Assembly (NCBI GenBank): GCA_017406175.1
Contig: JAFQZB010000036.1
Location: 1-37,277, forward strand
Reading direction: 5' to 3'
DNA: 37,277 nt
Source of the DNA: Selenomonadaceae bacterium
GTDB taxonomy: Bacteria > Bacillota > Negativicutes > Selenomonadales > Selenomonadaceae
Shown here: piece after piece, positions 6,728 to 15,596 of the stretch
Layout of the letters: every line of letters starts with the position of its first letter
Numbering within the stretch: the stretch's first letter is position 1
Program-made: the position numbers and the translations under genes
Notes under the pieces: generated by a model
Told to the model about the DNA's origin: nothing
The model's database searches: none
What the model saw: the letters and a program-made list of their open reading frames with translations, nothing else

Positions 6728-8554
6728 ATGGAAAATTATACTCCGAAGTGGCACAAGGAACTTGAGCTGTTCACGAAGGTCAAGCCGTTGATTATTCTGG
6801 AAGGCAACGTGCTGGATTCTTATCAGTATCCGAAAGACGGCAGCATAGTCCGTTTGGCTCAATACCTGAATTATTTTTTCAAGGACGTAGGTTATCAGAA
6901 TGTAATTTTCTATGACAACTTGCGCGGATTCTACAATGGATTTGAAGTCGGAACGATAGAAAACTTCGGCAAGCTCGTCAAGGCTGATGTCGATTCGGGA
7001 TTCATTAAAGGCAAATTCAGCGGCGCGGGTAGAACCGCTCCGAACATTATTCGCGACGCTCTCACGCAAAATAAATCCTCAACTGCTATCGTCATGGATT
7101 TTGCGTCGCGTTACATCATCACGCCCGAACATATGGAGCAACCTGCGGTAGACAGTTTTACCGTTCTCCTGCAAGCGTCACTTGAAACGCTGAAAAATCT
7201 TCTCGTCCTCGTCGTCAATAAGGTAAACGACTTGCCCGCGTGGTTTTATTTGCAAAATCCCAATGTAAAAATTATCACGCTCGGATTCCCTTCAAAGGAA
7301 GAGCGCGAGAATTATGTTAAAGGCGAAAGAAATTTCCCTAGCTTTTTCAGCAGAGCCATTCGCGACAGTGAACTTGGATATTATCTCGAACACCCTGATG
7401 AACTGGCGAAACTTCAAGACAGATTTGTCGCCTTGACGGACGGATTCAGTTTCAAAGAATTTAACAGTCTACGTCAGCTCTGCAAAAATGAATGCCGCCA
7501 TATTCGCGATATGTGCGACATCGTTGACCTCTACAAGTACGGCATAAAAGAAAATCCCTGGAGAAATCTTGACCGCGAGAAAATCAATAAAGCTTCTTTC
7601 GAGAAAAGAGTTAAGGGACAAGACGCCGCCATTTCCAAAACGCTCGACATAATCAAACGCGCAATTACAGGACTGGCAGGTTTGCAAGGCTCGTCGCACT
7701 CCAGACCGAAGGGAGTTTTATTTTTCGCCGGTCCGACGGGCACAGGTAAGACAGAAACTGCGAAAACATTGGCGGAAATTCTTTTCGGCGATGAAAATTG
7801 TTGCATACGTTTCGACATGAGCGAATATTCGCAAGGACACAGCGACCAAAAATTACTCGGTGCGCCGCCCGGATACATCGGTTATGAAGCCGGCGGGCAA
7901 CTTACTAATGCTGTCAAGAAAAATCCGTTTTCCATTCTTCTCTTCGACGAGATTGAAAAAGCTCATCCGTCAATCTTCGATAAATTTTTGCAGATTCTCG
8001 AAGATGGGCGCATGACTGACGGGCAAGGCAATACTGTTTATTTCTCCGAGTCGATAATAATCTTTACGAGCAATCTTGGTATTTTTACTTCAAACGAATT
8101 CGGCGCACGTGAGGCAAATGTTACAATCGATATGCCTTATGAGGAGATGTCTGCCAAAGTTCGTCAAGCAATAGAAAATTATTTCAAGATAAATCTGGGA
8201 CGCCCCGAAATTTTGAACCGAATCGGAGAAAATATTGTCGTCTATGATTACATTCGTCCCGACGTTGCCAAAGATATTCTGTTAGCGCAAATAAATAAAA
8301 TCCGTCAGAACTTGATGACGGATAAAAAAATTGATGTTCGTTTGTCGGACAAAGCATTCAACGTCTTGCAAGAAAGTGCCCTGAAAAATCTTCAAAATGG
8401 CGGACGCGGTATCGGCAATGTCGTCGAAAGCCTCTTCATCAATCCTCTGGCGCGATATTTATTTGACAATGCGATTGATGAGAACGCTCAAATTACTGTT
8501 GATGATGTAACCTTGACTTCGCTTTATCCCGAATTGCGTTGTAGCGTTGAATAA
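6728..8554 (+). CDS. ClpB/ClpA-like AAA+ ATPase with divergent N-terminal domain
   Basis: A protein of 608 residues, with AGGAGG at 6715-6720 before the ATG. The C-terminal half is a canonical Clp D2-type ATPase: Walker A GPTGTGKTETAK near residue 335, a YSQGHSD stretch and a GAPPGYIGYEAGG pore loop, Walker B LLFDEIEKAH near 403, a sensor TSNLG near 445 and an RPEILNRI finger region near 495, followed by the small D2 domain. The N-terminal 230 residues resemble an AAA-like fold but show no Walker A. It lacks ClpB's normal middle domain and first ATPase ring. It probably unfolds or remodels a protein target, possibly recruited by the FHA or LRR partners; that is inference. Confidence 0.9.
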   Translation: MENYTPKWHKELELFTKVKPLIILEGNVLDSYQYPKDGSIVRLAQYLNYFFKDVGYQNVIFYDNLRGFYNGFEVGTIENFGKLVKADVDSGFIKGKFSGAGRTAPNIIRDALTQNKSSTAIVMDFASRYIITPEHMEQPAVDSFTVLLQASLETLKNLLVLVVNKVNDLPAWFYLQNPNVKIITLGFPSKEERENYVKGERNFPSFFSRAIRDSELGYYLEHPDELAKLQDRFVALTDGFSFKEFNSLRQLCKNECRHIRDMCDIVDLYKYGIKENPWRNLDREKINKASFEKRVKGQDAAISKTLDIIKRAITGLAGLQGSSHSRPKGVLFFAGPTGTGKTETAKTLAEILFGDENCCIRFDMSEYSQGHSDQKLLGAPPGYIGYEAGGQLTNAVKKNPFSILLFDEIEKAHPSIFDKFLQILEDGRMTDGQGNTVYFSESIIIFTSNLGIFTSNEFGAREANVTIDMPYEEMSAKVRQAIENYFKINLGRPEILNRIGENIVVYDYIRPDVAKDILLAQINKIRQNLMTDKKIDVRLSDKAFNVLQESALKNLQNGGRGIGNVVESLFINPLARYLFDNAIDENAQITVDDVTLTSLYPELRCSVE

Positions 8555-8555
8555 A

Positions 8556-9632
8556 TCAAATCCGCATTTGCAAAGCGTTTATGGTCTGCATCCATTCTTC
8601 GTTAATCGAAGTCGCCTCTTGATATAAGTCGGCGGCTTTTTCTTTGTCTTCCGGTACGCCCAAGCCCTTATCGTAGATTTCTGCAATCATACGCATGGCG
8701 GCAACTTTGTTAATAATGTCGAAAGGATTGGAGGCTCCGTCTTGAAGAATCTCCAAAGCCTTCGTAGCATTTTGACGTACGCCGAACTTACCGTCACGGA
8801 AAACTTTAGCGAGAATCCATGTGGCACGACGACTACCGACTTCAGCGGCTTTTTTTAACCAGTGCAGAACCATGCCTATATTCGGAGTAAGTTCGTCGCT
8901 TTTAGAATAGATTTTCGCGAGATTATTATAAGCAACTCGTGCCGTAACCGTACCGGCTTTGGCAGATAGTTTGAAATATTTTACAGCTTCAGAATCACTG
9001 CGCGGAACGCCTTTGCCTTCGTGGAAAATTTTAGCAATCTCGAAAGCAGCAGAATATCGTTCGTGGTCGGGCAAAGTTTTATCTTTGAGAATTTTTGTAA
9101 ACCACTCAATCGCGTCGACACCGGACGGCTCCATAAATCTGCCGTCGCGATAAATTTCAGCTATTGTGAACCGAGAGCTTTTGTCGCCGAGCAAAACGTT
9201 TTTTTTCAGCCATTTAACTGCCGCATGACCGTCGTTAAAAAAATTCTCGTAAGTGTACGCGATTTTTTTTGCGGCATGTTGACGGTCAATAATGTCAGCG
9301 CGACGGTCGTTGGCAATTTTCTTGCATATTTCAATAGCTTTTTTGTAAAGCTCCGTTGCTCTCGATAAATCCGGTTCTGTGCCAATACCGGAAGTGCACA
9401 TTTCGGCGGCTATGAAAATTGATTCAAGGTCATTGAAACTTGCCGCGACAAGATTCCATTTCAAAGCCTCGCGACAATCTTGCTCAACTTCCTTTCCATG
9501 TCTGAGAAAATAAGCTAACTCTTTTATAGCAAACAAATCGCCGTGAGCAGCGGCTCGTCGACGACCCTTCATTCGCTCATTATCGTCCGCAATGAAGGAA
9601 TAAAAAATTCCGAGTTCCTTGCTCGATGCCAT
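8556..9632 (-). CDS. Sel1-repeat protein
   Basis: A protein of about 358 residues, made of roughly seven Sel1-like repeats of about 36 residues (for example EALKWNLVAAS, KIYRDG and GKGVPRSDSEAVKYFKLSA). Sel1 repeats are TPR-like helix pairs used as protein-binding scaffolds. ATG at 9632 is preferred over GTG at 9641 because GGGGGAG lies about 8 bases before it. No signal peptide is visible, so it is probably cytoplasmic, unlike many secreted Sel1 proteins. Its stop codon lies one base from the stop of the AAA+ gene on the other strand. It is the last gene of a - strand series with the genes at 9663 and 10546. Confidence 0.85.
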   Translation of the reverse strand: MASSKELGIFYSFIADDNERMKGRRRAAAHGDLFAIKELAYFLRHGKEVEQDCREALKWNLVAASFNDLESIFIAAEMCTSGIGTEPDLSRATELYKKAIEICKKIANDRRADIIDRQHAAKKIAYTYENFFNDGHAAVKWLKKNVLLGDKSSRFTIAEIYRDGRFMEPSGVDAIEWFTKILKDKTLPDHERYSAAFEIAKIFHEGKGVPRSDSEAVKYFKLSAKAGTVTARVAYNNLAKIYSKSDELTPNIGMVLHWLKKAAEVGSRRATWILAKVFRDGKFGVRQNATKALEILQDGASNPFDIINKVAAMRMIAEIYDKGLGVPEDKEKAADLYQEATSINEEWMQTINALQMRI

Positions 9633-9662
9633 AAGAATCACTCCCCCGACAATTTCTAGTTG

Positions 9663-10556
9663 TCAATCTTTGGGCAGATTAGCCAAAAACGCCGTTTGTA
9701 TTTCTTCGCTTTTCTTTAACCAGCGTTCGGCTTCAGCTAAATTTTTCTCAACACCTTTTCCCGTCTTATAATGTTTCCAAAGAATTCTCATTGAAATAAA
9801 ATCTCCCAATTGAACCGCCTTTTTGTAGAACGATATGGAGGCATCATTCGTTTTAATAATGTCGGCAAGTTTTCTGTAAGCACGGATTTTAATTTTGTCG
9901 TCGTCGGATTCCGCCGCTCTCTTCAACAATCGAACACTTTCTGCATAATTCTTGGTCACACCGGTGCCATAGTAAAACATTATTCCTAACTCAATCATAG
10001 CCTCAGCGTCGCCTTCATCAGCACGCCGCTTAAAGGTAGCGAAAGCAAACTTGCGCCATTTATCCGATAGCGAATCTTTATCGGGCAATCCTCCATAGCG
10101 AAGAGTCTTGTTGAAGTTATACCGTGAATAAGCTTCGGCAATGGCGAGCATAGCAATTGGGTCTCCTTTTTCGGCAGCAGATTGATTCCAACTTATTGCC
10201 ATCTTAAACCATTTGTTGGCGGCACGTTTATTGTACTCCAGATTATCTTCGTCAAGATAACGCAATGCGACCTCGATAAATGCCTTCTTACAACCCTTAT
10301 CGGCGGCGCATTTATACCACTTGAAAATTTGTTCATCTTCATTGCTTACAATTTGTTCATCTTCTTTTTTAAGATGATCATAGTGATAAGACGTTTCGTC
10401 GTTACCAGAGTAAATATTGCCCAGTAAATACATTGCATCGGCATTGCCTAATTCTGCCGCCTTTAAAAGATATTTTATCGCCACATCGTAAAGAAAAAGA
10501 TTTTCGGCTTGGCAACCAATATCATAAAAATTTTGTGAATCTTTTTTAATGCTCAT
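9663..10556 (-). CDS. Sel1-repeat protein
   Basis: A protein of about 297 residues with about six Sel1-like repeats (YLLKAAELGNADAMYLLGNIY, GIMFYYGTGVTKNYAESVRLLKRAA and similar). ATG at 10556 is chosen because CGGAGG lies 7 bases before it; an upstream in-frame ATG at 10583 has none. The start lies inside the end of the gene at 10546-11652, an 11-base overlap, so translation is coupled. The middle repeats are less regular and contain a Lys/Glu-rich insertion. A scaffold role in the same complex as the neighbouring repeat proteins is inference. Confidence 0.85.
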   Translation of the reverse strand: MSIKKDSQNFYDIGCQAENLFLYDVAIKYLLKAAELGNADAMYLLGNIYSGNDETSYHYDHLKKEDEQIVSNEDEQIFKWYKCAADKGCKKAFIEVALRYLDEDNLEYNKRAANKWFKMAISWNQSAAEKGDPIAMLAIAEAYSRYNFNKTLRYGGLPDKDSLSDKWRKFAFATFKRRADEGDAEAMIELGIMFYYGTGVTKNYAESVRLLKRAAESDDDKIKIRAYRKLADIIKTNDASISFYKKAVQLGDFISMRILWKHYKTGKGVEKNLAEAERWLKKSEEIQTAFLANLPKD

Positions 10557-11652
10557 TATCTTCCTCCGAGAAAGATCTGTCATCTATTAACGTGTTAAGT
10601 TCCTTTGCCCACGCCAAATATTTTTCAGCCTCTTTGGGATTTTTATTAACTCCGCCAATTCCTTTACTGTATATCTCAACTATCCTCAAGGCTATTTCAC
10701 TGTCTTCAATATCATCATGATAACAATCAAAAACTTGCTTATAATAATATAAAGCCTTATTGCAGTCCTTTTTTCGTACGAAAATACCATCTCGATAAAC
10801 ATCGCCCAGTTCAATCATAGCAGCCCTGTTGTAAAAAGGATACTCCTGAAAATAACTCTCGAAAGGTTTAGTGGCTTCGCGCAACCACTTTAAATATTCT
10901 TTGTTACTCTGTTGAATGTTGCCAACGCCGTCACGATAAATTCTTGCTATACAAAGACACGCTTCAGACGTACGTTCACCATAAGGATATAATACAGAAG
11001 GATATAATAATTTTTTAAATTCTTCTACAGCTTTTTCACCATCTGCAGGAAGTCCCAGCCCGTCACGGTAAATTTCAGCAATTAGCTGGACAACCTGGGA
11101 ATCCTCTATTTCTCTTAACCACTTTACAGCTTCTTCACCATCAGATTTTACGTTACCAACTCCGTCACGATAAATTTTAGCTATTTCTAAAATTATCTCT
11201 CTATGAGGATGTTTTGTCGGATAATAAGCAATTTTTTTGTACCATTCAAGAGCTTTTTCTCCGCTTTTTTCAACTCCTGTGCCGTCTCTATAACTTCTAG
11301 CAACATTTTCTATTGCTGTTTTGTCGCCAAGCTCGGCGGCTTTGTAATACCATTGAAACGCTAATACAAAATTTTTTTGAGTATAGTAATAATGATTTCC
11401 AAGTGCAACCATAGACCTGGTATGATTATTTTCAGCAGCCATTTGAAGATATTTCAATGATTCTGAAATATTTTCTGAAATACCAATATGTCTTGATTCT
11501 CGTGAATAGATTCTGCTTAACTTGTTCATAGCAACAACGTGACCAAGTTCGGCGGCTTGTTTTAAAAGAGTCAAAGCCTTCGTGTAGTCTTTAGCTCTAT
11601 ATGCTTCCATACCGCATTCAAATAACTTTTGTGCTTCTTCCGACTTATCCAT
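10546..11652 (-). CDS. Sel1-repeat protein
   Basis: A protein of 368 residues with eight or so Sel1-like repeats, several containing the phrase YRDGVGN or YRDGLGLP before an acidic-basic helix (EKAVEEFKKL, EEAVKWLREI). ATG at 11652 is preceded by GGTGGGA. It begins just downstream of a strong terminator at 11671-11722, so it either has a promoter close to that hairpin or depends on read-through. The next gene overlaps its last 11 bases. The protein is rich in Lys and Glu, has no signal peptide, and is probably cytoplasmic. Confidence 0.85.
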   Translation of the reverse strand: MDKSEEAQKLFECGMEAYRAKDYTKALTLLKQAAELGHVVAMNKLSRIYSRESRHIGISENISESLKYLQMAAENNHTRSMVALGNHYYYTQKNFVLAFQWYYKAAELGDKTAIENVARSYRDGTGVEKSGEKALEWYKKIAYYPTKHPHREIILEIAKIYRDGVGNVKSDGEEAVKWLREIEDSQVVQLIAEIYRDGLGLPADGEKAVEEFKKLLYPSVLYPYGERTSEACLCIARIYRDGVGNIQQSNKEYLKWLREATKPFESYFQEYPFYNRAAMIELGDVYRDGIFVRKKDCNKALYYYKQVFDCYHDDIEDSEIALRIVEIYSKGIGGVNKNPKEAEKYLAWAKELNTLIDDRSFSEEDNEH

Positions 11653-11670
11653 AAAATTTTCCCACCGTTT

Positions 11671-11722
11671 GATAAAAATTTGAGTGCGCCGAATATCTTG
11701 TTATAACGTTCGACGCACTCAA
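11671..11722 (-). terminator. rho-independent terminator on the - strand
   Basis: Positions 11709-11722 and 11680-11693 form a 14-bp stem with one G-U pair and a 15-base loop. Read on the - strand it is followed by ATTTTTATC. It lies 19 bases after the stop of the gene at 11742-12101 and splits the Sel1 array into two transcription units. Confidence 0.85.
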
Positions 11723-11741
11723 GCTATAACCTTTTACGAAT

Positions 11742-12101
11742 TCAACGCCGTAGATTTTTTTCGTAGTCGCTAACTTTTCGTTCGTATTCAATAGCTTTTT
11801 GATTGTCCGGCTCAATCTCATAACCGTCACGGTATAATTTGGCAAGTTCTCTGAAGGCGGGAGAGTATCCACGTTCACCCGCCAGTTGCAGATACGCAAT
11901 AGCCTTGTTGTAATCAATGCCGATGAAGTAACCGTACAGATACATAATGCCGAGCATGTAAGTAGCTTCGGCGTGCCCAAAATCATAAAGTTTCTTAAAG
12001 GCGTCGAAAGCTTCCATATAATTTCCGGCGATATACATATCCCAAGCGTAGGAATACAACATTTGAAGTTCTTCCGGCATGTACATAAAATTTTCTTCCA
12101 T
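11742..12101 (-). CDS. short Sel1-repeat protein
   Basis: A protein of about 119 residues with roughly three Sel1-like repeats (DMYIAGNYMEAFDAFKKL, IMYLYGYFIGIDYNKAIAYL, KLYRDGYEIEPDNQKAIEY). ATG at 12101 begins one base after the TGA of the gene at 12103-13422, which indicates translational coupling; a longer frame runs back to 12176 but would lie wholly inside the upstream gene. It is the last gene of its unit, closed by the terminator at 11671-11722. The protein is small enough to be a free scaffold unit or a truncated relative of its neighbours. Confidence 0.75.
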   Translation of the reverse strand: MEENFMYMPEELQMLYSYAWDMYIAGNYMEAFDAFKKLYDFGHAEATYMLGIMYLYGYFIGIDYNKAIAYLQLAGERGYSPAFRELAKLYRDGYEIEPDNQKAIEYERKVSDYEKNLRR

Positions 12102-12102
12102 G

Positions 12103-13422
12103 TCAGTCGGCTTGCAACTTTTCGCGCCATTCGGCGGCTTTAGCTTCATCGCGGGGAACTCCTTCGCCCAACTCATAAATCCAAACTAATTTTTTTGCGG
12201 CTTCGAGATTGTACGGATAATTGAATCGGGCGCGGCTTTCTGCAAGCTTTTCATAAACCTGCACAGCTTCGACGAATTTGCCTTGCATAAAGTACGTATC
12301 AGCGACTTTATACATAGCTTCCGGTACAGAAGGAGCAGATTCTCGTTCATCCATTCGCTCAAGAACCGCCGCTCTCTTGTACCACGTCAACCCCTCCTCA
12401 AGATTTTTGCGATGACCTTCGCCATGTTCGAGAATTTTGGCGAGATAAAACTTTACAACACTGTTAAACCTGTACACACCAAAAAATTTTTCTCGTGAAC
12501 GAATGAGTTTGCGGAACATACCATATGCCTTTCGTAAGTCTTTGGGACATCCAAGTCCACGATGTGTCATAAGCGTGAGCTTTATCGCCGCCATATTGTA
12601 GCCACACGCCGCCGCCCGCTCATAATATTCAAAAGCTCGTTTGTAATCTTGCTCAACGCCGTTTTCTCCGATGTAGTATATATCGCCGATTATTGAGGTC
12701 GCTTCAAAATCTCCGGCGTTGGAAGCTTTCTTATACCAAACTAACGCAGTCCCATAGTCGTCTTCTTTAACGAAACTCTCAGCCATTTTCACCATTGCTT
12801 CGGGTGAAACTTCTGCCGCTTGTTCCATCCAAGTTCTTTCACCGGTAATTTGCGATATTTCCAATCGCGCCGCCGCTACGTCTTTATCATCAAGTTTAGC
12901 AAGCCATTCTTCGGCTTTTGCAAGATTTTTTTCGGTACCGCGCCCCACCGCGAAATTGATTGCCGTCTGTTTAATTGAGTCCTTCTTGTTCAAACTCGGC
13001 GGCAAAAGTTCGGCAGAGTGTTTATACCACTTAAATTTTTCGATGGGGTCGTCCGAAGTAAATGCCACAACTCTCATTGCCGCTGGGTCACCCGCCGCCG
13101 CTCCTCGCCTATACCATTCGTCCGACTCCGCCTCATTTTTGGTTACTCCGATTCCGTCGTAAAGTCTGCGTCCCAATTCGGTCATCGCCTCAGCAATGCC
13201 AGCCTCAGCCGCCATTCGATAATATTTATAAGCTTTAGCCTTGAGTTCAGGATTGTCTTTCTCTTCAGCGTTCAAATTCTTGAGAAAATCTTCCATAGTC
13301 ATCACGTCGCCGACTTTGTCTTCGCGGGCACTTCTCGATTTTTCATCGTAATATTTCGCCAACTCCAACATTGCGACTGCATTTCCCAATTCAGCTTCCT
13401 GAATCAATTTTTTCTCGTTCAT
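12103..13422 (-). CDS. Sel1-repeat protein
   Basis: A protein of 439 residues, the largest of the array, with about nine Sel1-like repeats (AVAMLELAKYYDEKS, AMTELGRRLYDGIGVTKNEA, SIIGDIYYIGENGVEQDYKR and others). The ATG has AAAGGAG upstream. It lies 12 bases after the stop of the gene at 13435-13905 and is followed immediately by the 119-residue gene. Repeats near the centre, around residues 150-220, are less regular and may form a separate surface. No signal peptide or membrane helix is seen. The function is inferred to be scaffolding. Confidence 0.87.
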   Translation of the reverse strand: MNEKKLIQEAELGNAVAMLELAKYYDEKSRSAREDKVGDVMTMEDFLKNLNAEEKDNPELKAKAYKYYRMAAEAGIAEAMTELGRRLYDGIGVTKNEAESDEWYRRGAAAGDPAAMRVVAFTSDDPIEKFKWYKHSAELLPPSLNKKDSIKQTAINFAVGRGTEKNLAKAEEWLAKLDDKDVAAARLEISQITGERTWMEQAAEVSPEAMVKMAESFVKEDDYGTALVWYKKASNAGDFEATSIIGDIYYIGENGVEQDYKRAFEYYERAAACGYNMAAIKLTLMTHRGLGCPKDLRKAYGMFRKLIRSREKFFGVYRFNSVVKFYLAKILEHGEGHRKNLEEGLTWYKRAAVLERMDERESAPSVPEAMYKVADTYFMQGKFVEAVQVYEKLAESRARFNYPYNLEAAKKLVWIYELGEGVPRDEAKAAEWREKLQAD

Positions 13423-13434
13423 GGTTGACTCCTT

Positions 13435-13905
13435 TCAATTATTATCCAAAAGTTTACGAATACGACTTGCGATTCTGCGACGTTCTATCGCTTGCAAAGT
13501 TTGAATTGTACATTCATTATGTCGGCGCGTGCCCAACGACATAATCCGTTGCAAAATCCGATAGTCTCGAAGATAAATTTCATTGTACTCGGAATTTATC
13601 GCGTTCAGGACAAAATTTAGATTTTCGGCATCTTGTTCGCTCAAGTCAACAACAGCTTCCATTGCCTCAACGTCGCCTGTAAGCTGGACAATTTCTTTAT
13701 ACAAAGTGACTGCCTCGTTGAAATCTCCGTTTTCGCGAAGTCGGGTAGCATATTCTTTCATTGCGAAGAAATTTTTCTTCGACACCGCTTTTGCCAGCCA
13801 ATCATCTGCCGCAGAAGTGTTTCCTTCGTCTCGATAGAGTGTTGCCAGCTTGAACATGCAATCGCTGTCGCCAGCCTCTGCCCATTGAATCAGTTGTTCT
13901 TTCAT
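13435..13905 (-). CDS. short Sel1/TPR-like protein
   Basis: A protein of 156 residues with three recognisable repeat units in the first 90 residues (DSDCMFKLATLYRDEGN, DWLAKAVSKKNFFAMKEYATRL, DFNEAVTLYKEIVQLTGDVEAM). A basic helical tail of about 60 residues ends in ERRRIASRIRKLLDNN. GGAGG precedes the ATG. It follows the intact phosphatase gene (stop at 13952) by 46 bases on the same strand and precedes the large Sel1 gene by 12, so it probably belongs to one operon with both. It may link the phosphatase to the scaffold set; that is inference. Confidence 0.78.
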   Translation of the reverse strand: MKEQLIQWAEAGDSDCMFKLATLYRDEGNTSAADDWLAKAVSKKNFFAMKEYATRLRENGDFNEAVTLYKEIVQLTGDVEAMEAVVDLSEQDAENLNFVLNAINSEYNEIYLRDYRILQRIMSLGTRRHNECTIQTLQAIERRRIASRIRKLLDNN

Positions 13906-13951
13906 ATTATCAGCCTCCAGATTATTCCCGAAACGAGTTACTGTTAAATTT

Positions 13952-14782
13952 TTAATCGCTCTGCCAGACTGTATTGCTCAACAAGTCGACACATGAGATA
14001 TGACCGTTTGGAAAGAAAGAACCGGTGTCCATCATTAAAATTTTACCGCCGCGTCGCCATTGTGGTTTACACTCCGTAGTAGTCATCGCGGTGAATTCGT
14101 CGGCAAAACACGAACTGTTTATCCGCTGTTCATCGCAGTAATCGACCATTTCTTCTACAATCTGTGACAACGGTTTATCGCTATTTTCAGGGCGGCTCTG
14201 CAAGTCTGCCAGAACTTTTTGAATTTCCTCGTCAGACTTTAACATCATCAACGGCGTGTGACCTGTCACAATTATCGTGTCCTCGTCGTAAAGTGCCCAG
14301 AATTTTTCACGAATCCAGAGAAGATCTACAGGATTTTGCTCGTCAAGCGGGAAGTCCGAATCAACGCCCGCGTGACAGAAAAAATATTTCTTCCCTTTGA
14401 TTTCCATTTCAAACGACAGTGGTAATGACTTCAGAAACTTTAGCAATACGTCTTCAAAATTCGGTTCTTTCATTTTTTGTAGTGCTATTTCTCTCAAGGT
14501 TCCCATTGCATTTGTTGTGACATATCCGGCGACAATATCCGTTATCAACATATCCTCATGGTTGCCGCACAACGCGATGACGTTCGGTTTTTGTGACTCG
14601 CGCATAATCCATTTCAGGACTTTGACGTTATCTTTGCCTCTATCAACATAATCGCCCAAAAAAATTAAAAAGTCTCTGTCTGTAACGTTCAACTTCTTAT
14701 ACAAGGACATCAGGCGATTAAATTCGCCATGTGAGTCGCCTATAACTAAAATCCGTTCGTAAGCATCAAAATTTTTAATCAT
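13952..14782 (-). CDS. PPP-family metallophosphatase (Ser/Thr phosphatase-like), intact
   Basis: A protein of 276 residues with every catalytic motif of the PPP/calcineurin-like fold in order: GDSHGE (about residues 15-20), GDYVDRG (about 43-49), GNHED (about 73-77), CHAG (about 135) and GHT (about 175). These motifs hold two metal ions for hydrolysis of phosphoesters; the bacterial relatives include lambda-type protein phosphatase and ApaH. The GDYVDRG form fits a protein phosphatase well. ACGGAGG lies before the ATG. It starts an operon with the short Sel1 protein and the large Sel1 protein. In this setting it could reverse the action of the kinase at 761-2485; that link is inference. Confidence 0.9.
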   Translation of the reverse strand: MIKNFDAYERILVIGDSHGEFNRLMSLYKKLNVTDRDFLIFLGDYVDRGKDNVKVLKWIMRESQKPNVIALCGNHEDMLITDIVAGYVTTNAMGTLREIALQKMKEPNFEDVLLKFLKSLPLSFEMEIKGKKYFFCHAGVDSDFPLDEQNPVDLLWIREKFWALYDEDTIIVTGHTPLMMLKSDEEIQKVLADLQSRPENSDKPLSQIVEEMVDYCDEQRINSSCFADEFTAMTTTECKPQWRRGGKILMMDTGSFFPNGHISCVDLLSNTVWQSD

Positions 14783-14863
14783 GTTTTATACCTCCGTTTT
14801 TTTGCGGCTATTCGATATGTAATTTTCAAGGAACCGTTCGCTATCTCCTTATTTTTTAACTAA

Positions 14864-14869
14864 ATTATA
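14864..14869 (-). promoter_or_regulatory. -10 element upstream of the intact phosphatase gene
   Basis: The - strand reads TATAAT at 14869-14864, about 80 bases before the phosphatase start codon. The -35 region is weak (CTGATT at a 17-base spacing), so the promoter is tentative. A T-rich stretch beside it may help end transcription from the gene at 14905. Confidence 0.45.
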
Positions 14870-14904
14870 GCGGGCATGAAAAAAAAAATCAGTTGCAAAA
14901 AATA

Positions 14905-15591
14905 TCACGACCACGTAATTTGATATGGGTGAGATAAATCAACGTCCTGGAGTTCTTCAAGTTTTGCGGCGGCAAATTTATTACCGCAATCAGCCGCGAG
15001 TCGATACCAATGTATTGCCTCTTGATAATCTTGCTCAACAATTTCACCGGTCTCATAGATTAAGCCCAGTTTACACATTGCAACCTCGTGACCGTGATTT
15101 GCAGCAGCGATATAATAATCAAGAGCGCGTTTGTTATCGATTTCTCCGTCATAGCCGTATTCGTATATCTCTGCCAATCGATATGCTGCATTACCATTAC
15201 GCCCATATATCCAAGTCATTGCATATAACTCTGCCGCCCTAGAATAACTTACATTGGTACCGCGTCCATAAAAATACATCTCGGCTAAAGCGTATACTGC
15301 TGGCGGATTTCGTTGAAAAAGTACACAATCATTAAGCCATTTAAACGCCGCGTCATAGTCAACAGGTGTTCCGATGCCGTTGTAATACATTAGACCTATT
15401 TGCGCCATCGCGTCCGCCTTTATAATGTGATGATTTGATTTTGCGGCGCGAATGTACCAATGAAGAGCTTTCTCCAAACTTTTTTCGTCGTCATGCTTGT
15501 GAAAATAGCAGTCAGCAACCTTGAGCATTGAATAATAATCGCCCTTTTCTGCCTGTTCAAGATATTTCAAAATTTCATTGTCCTTGTTCAT
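14905..15591 (-). CDS. Sel1-repeat protein
   Basis: A protein of about 228 residues with about six well-formed Sel1 repeats (ALHWYIRAAKSNH, AQIGLMYYNGIGTPVDYDAA, AEMYFYGRGTNVSYSRAAEL, AIHWYRLAADCGN), the cleanest of the array. ATG at 15591 lies 5 bases after the TGA of the upstream WYL gene, so the two are coupled; the frame could also open at GTG 15600. It is the last gene of the unit that starts with the degenerate phosphatase and the first WYL gene. It has no signal peptide. Confidence 0.9.
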   Translation of the reverse strand: MNKDNEILKYLEQAEKGDYYSMLKVADCYFHKHDDEKSLEKALHWYIRAAKSNHHIIKADAMAQIGLMYYNGIGTPVDYDAAFKWLNDCVLFQRNPPAVYALAEMYFYGRGTNVSYSRAAELYAMTWIYGRNGNAAYRLAEIYEYGYDGEIDNKRALDYYIAAANHGHEVAMCKLGLIYETGEIVEQDYQEAIHWYRLAADCGNKFAAAKLEELQDVDLSHPYQITWS

Positions 15592-15596
15592 AAGAA

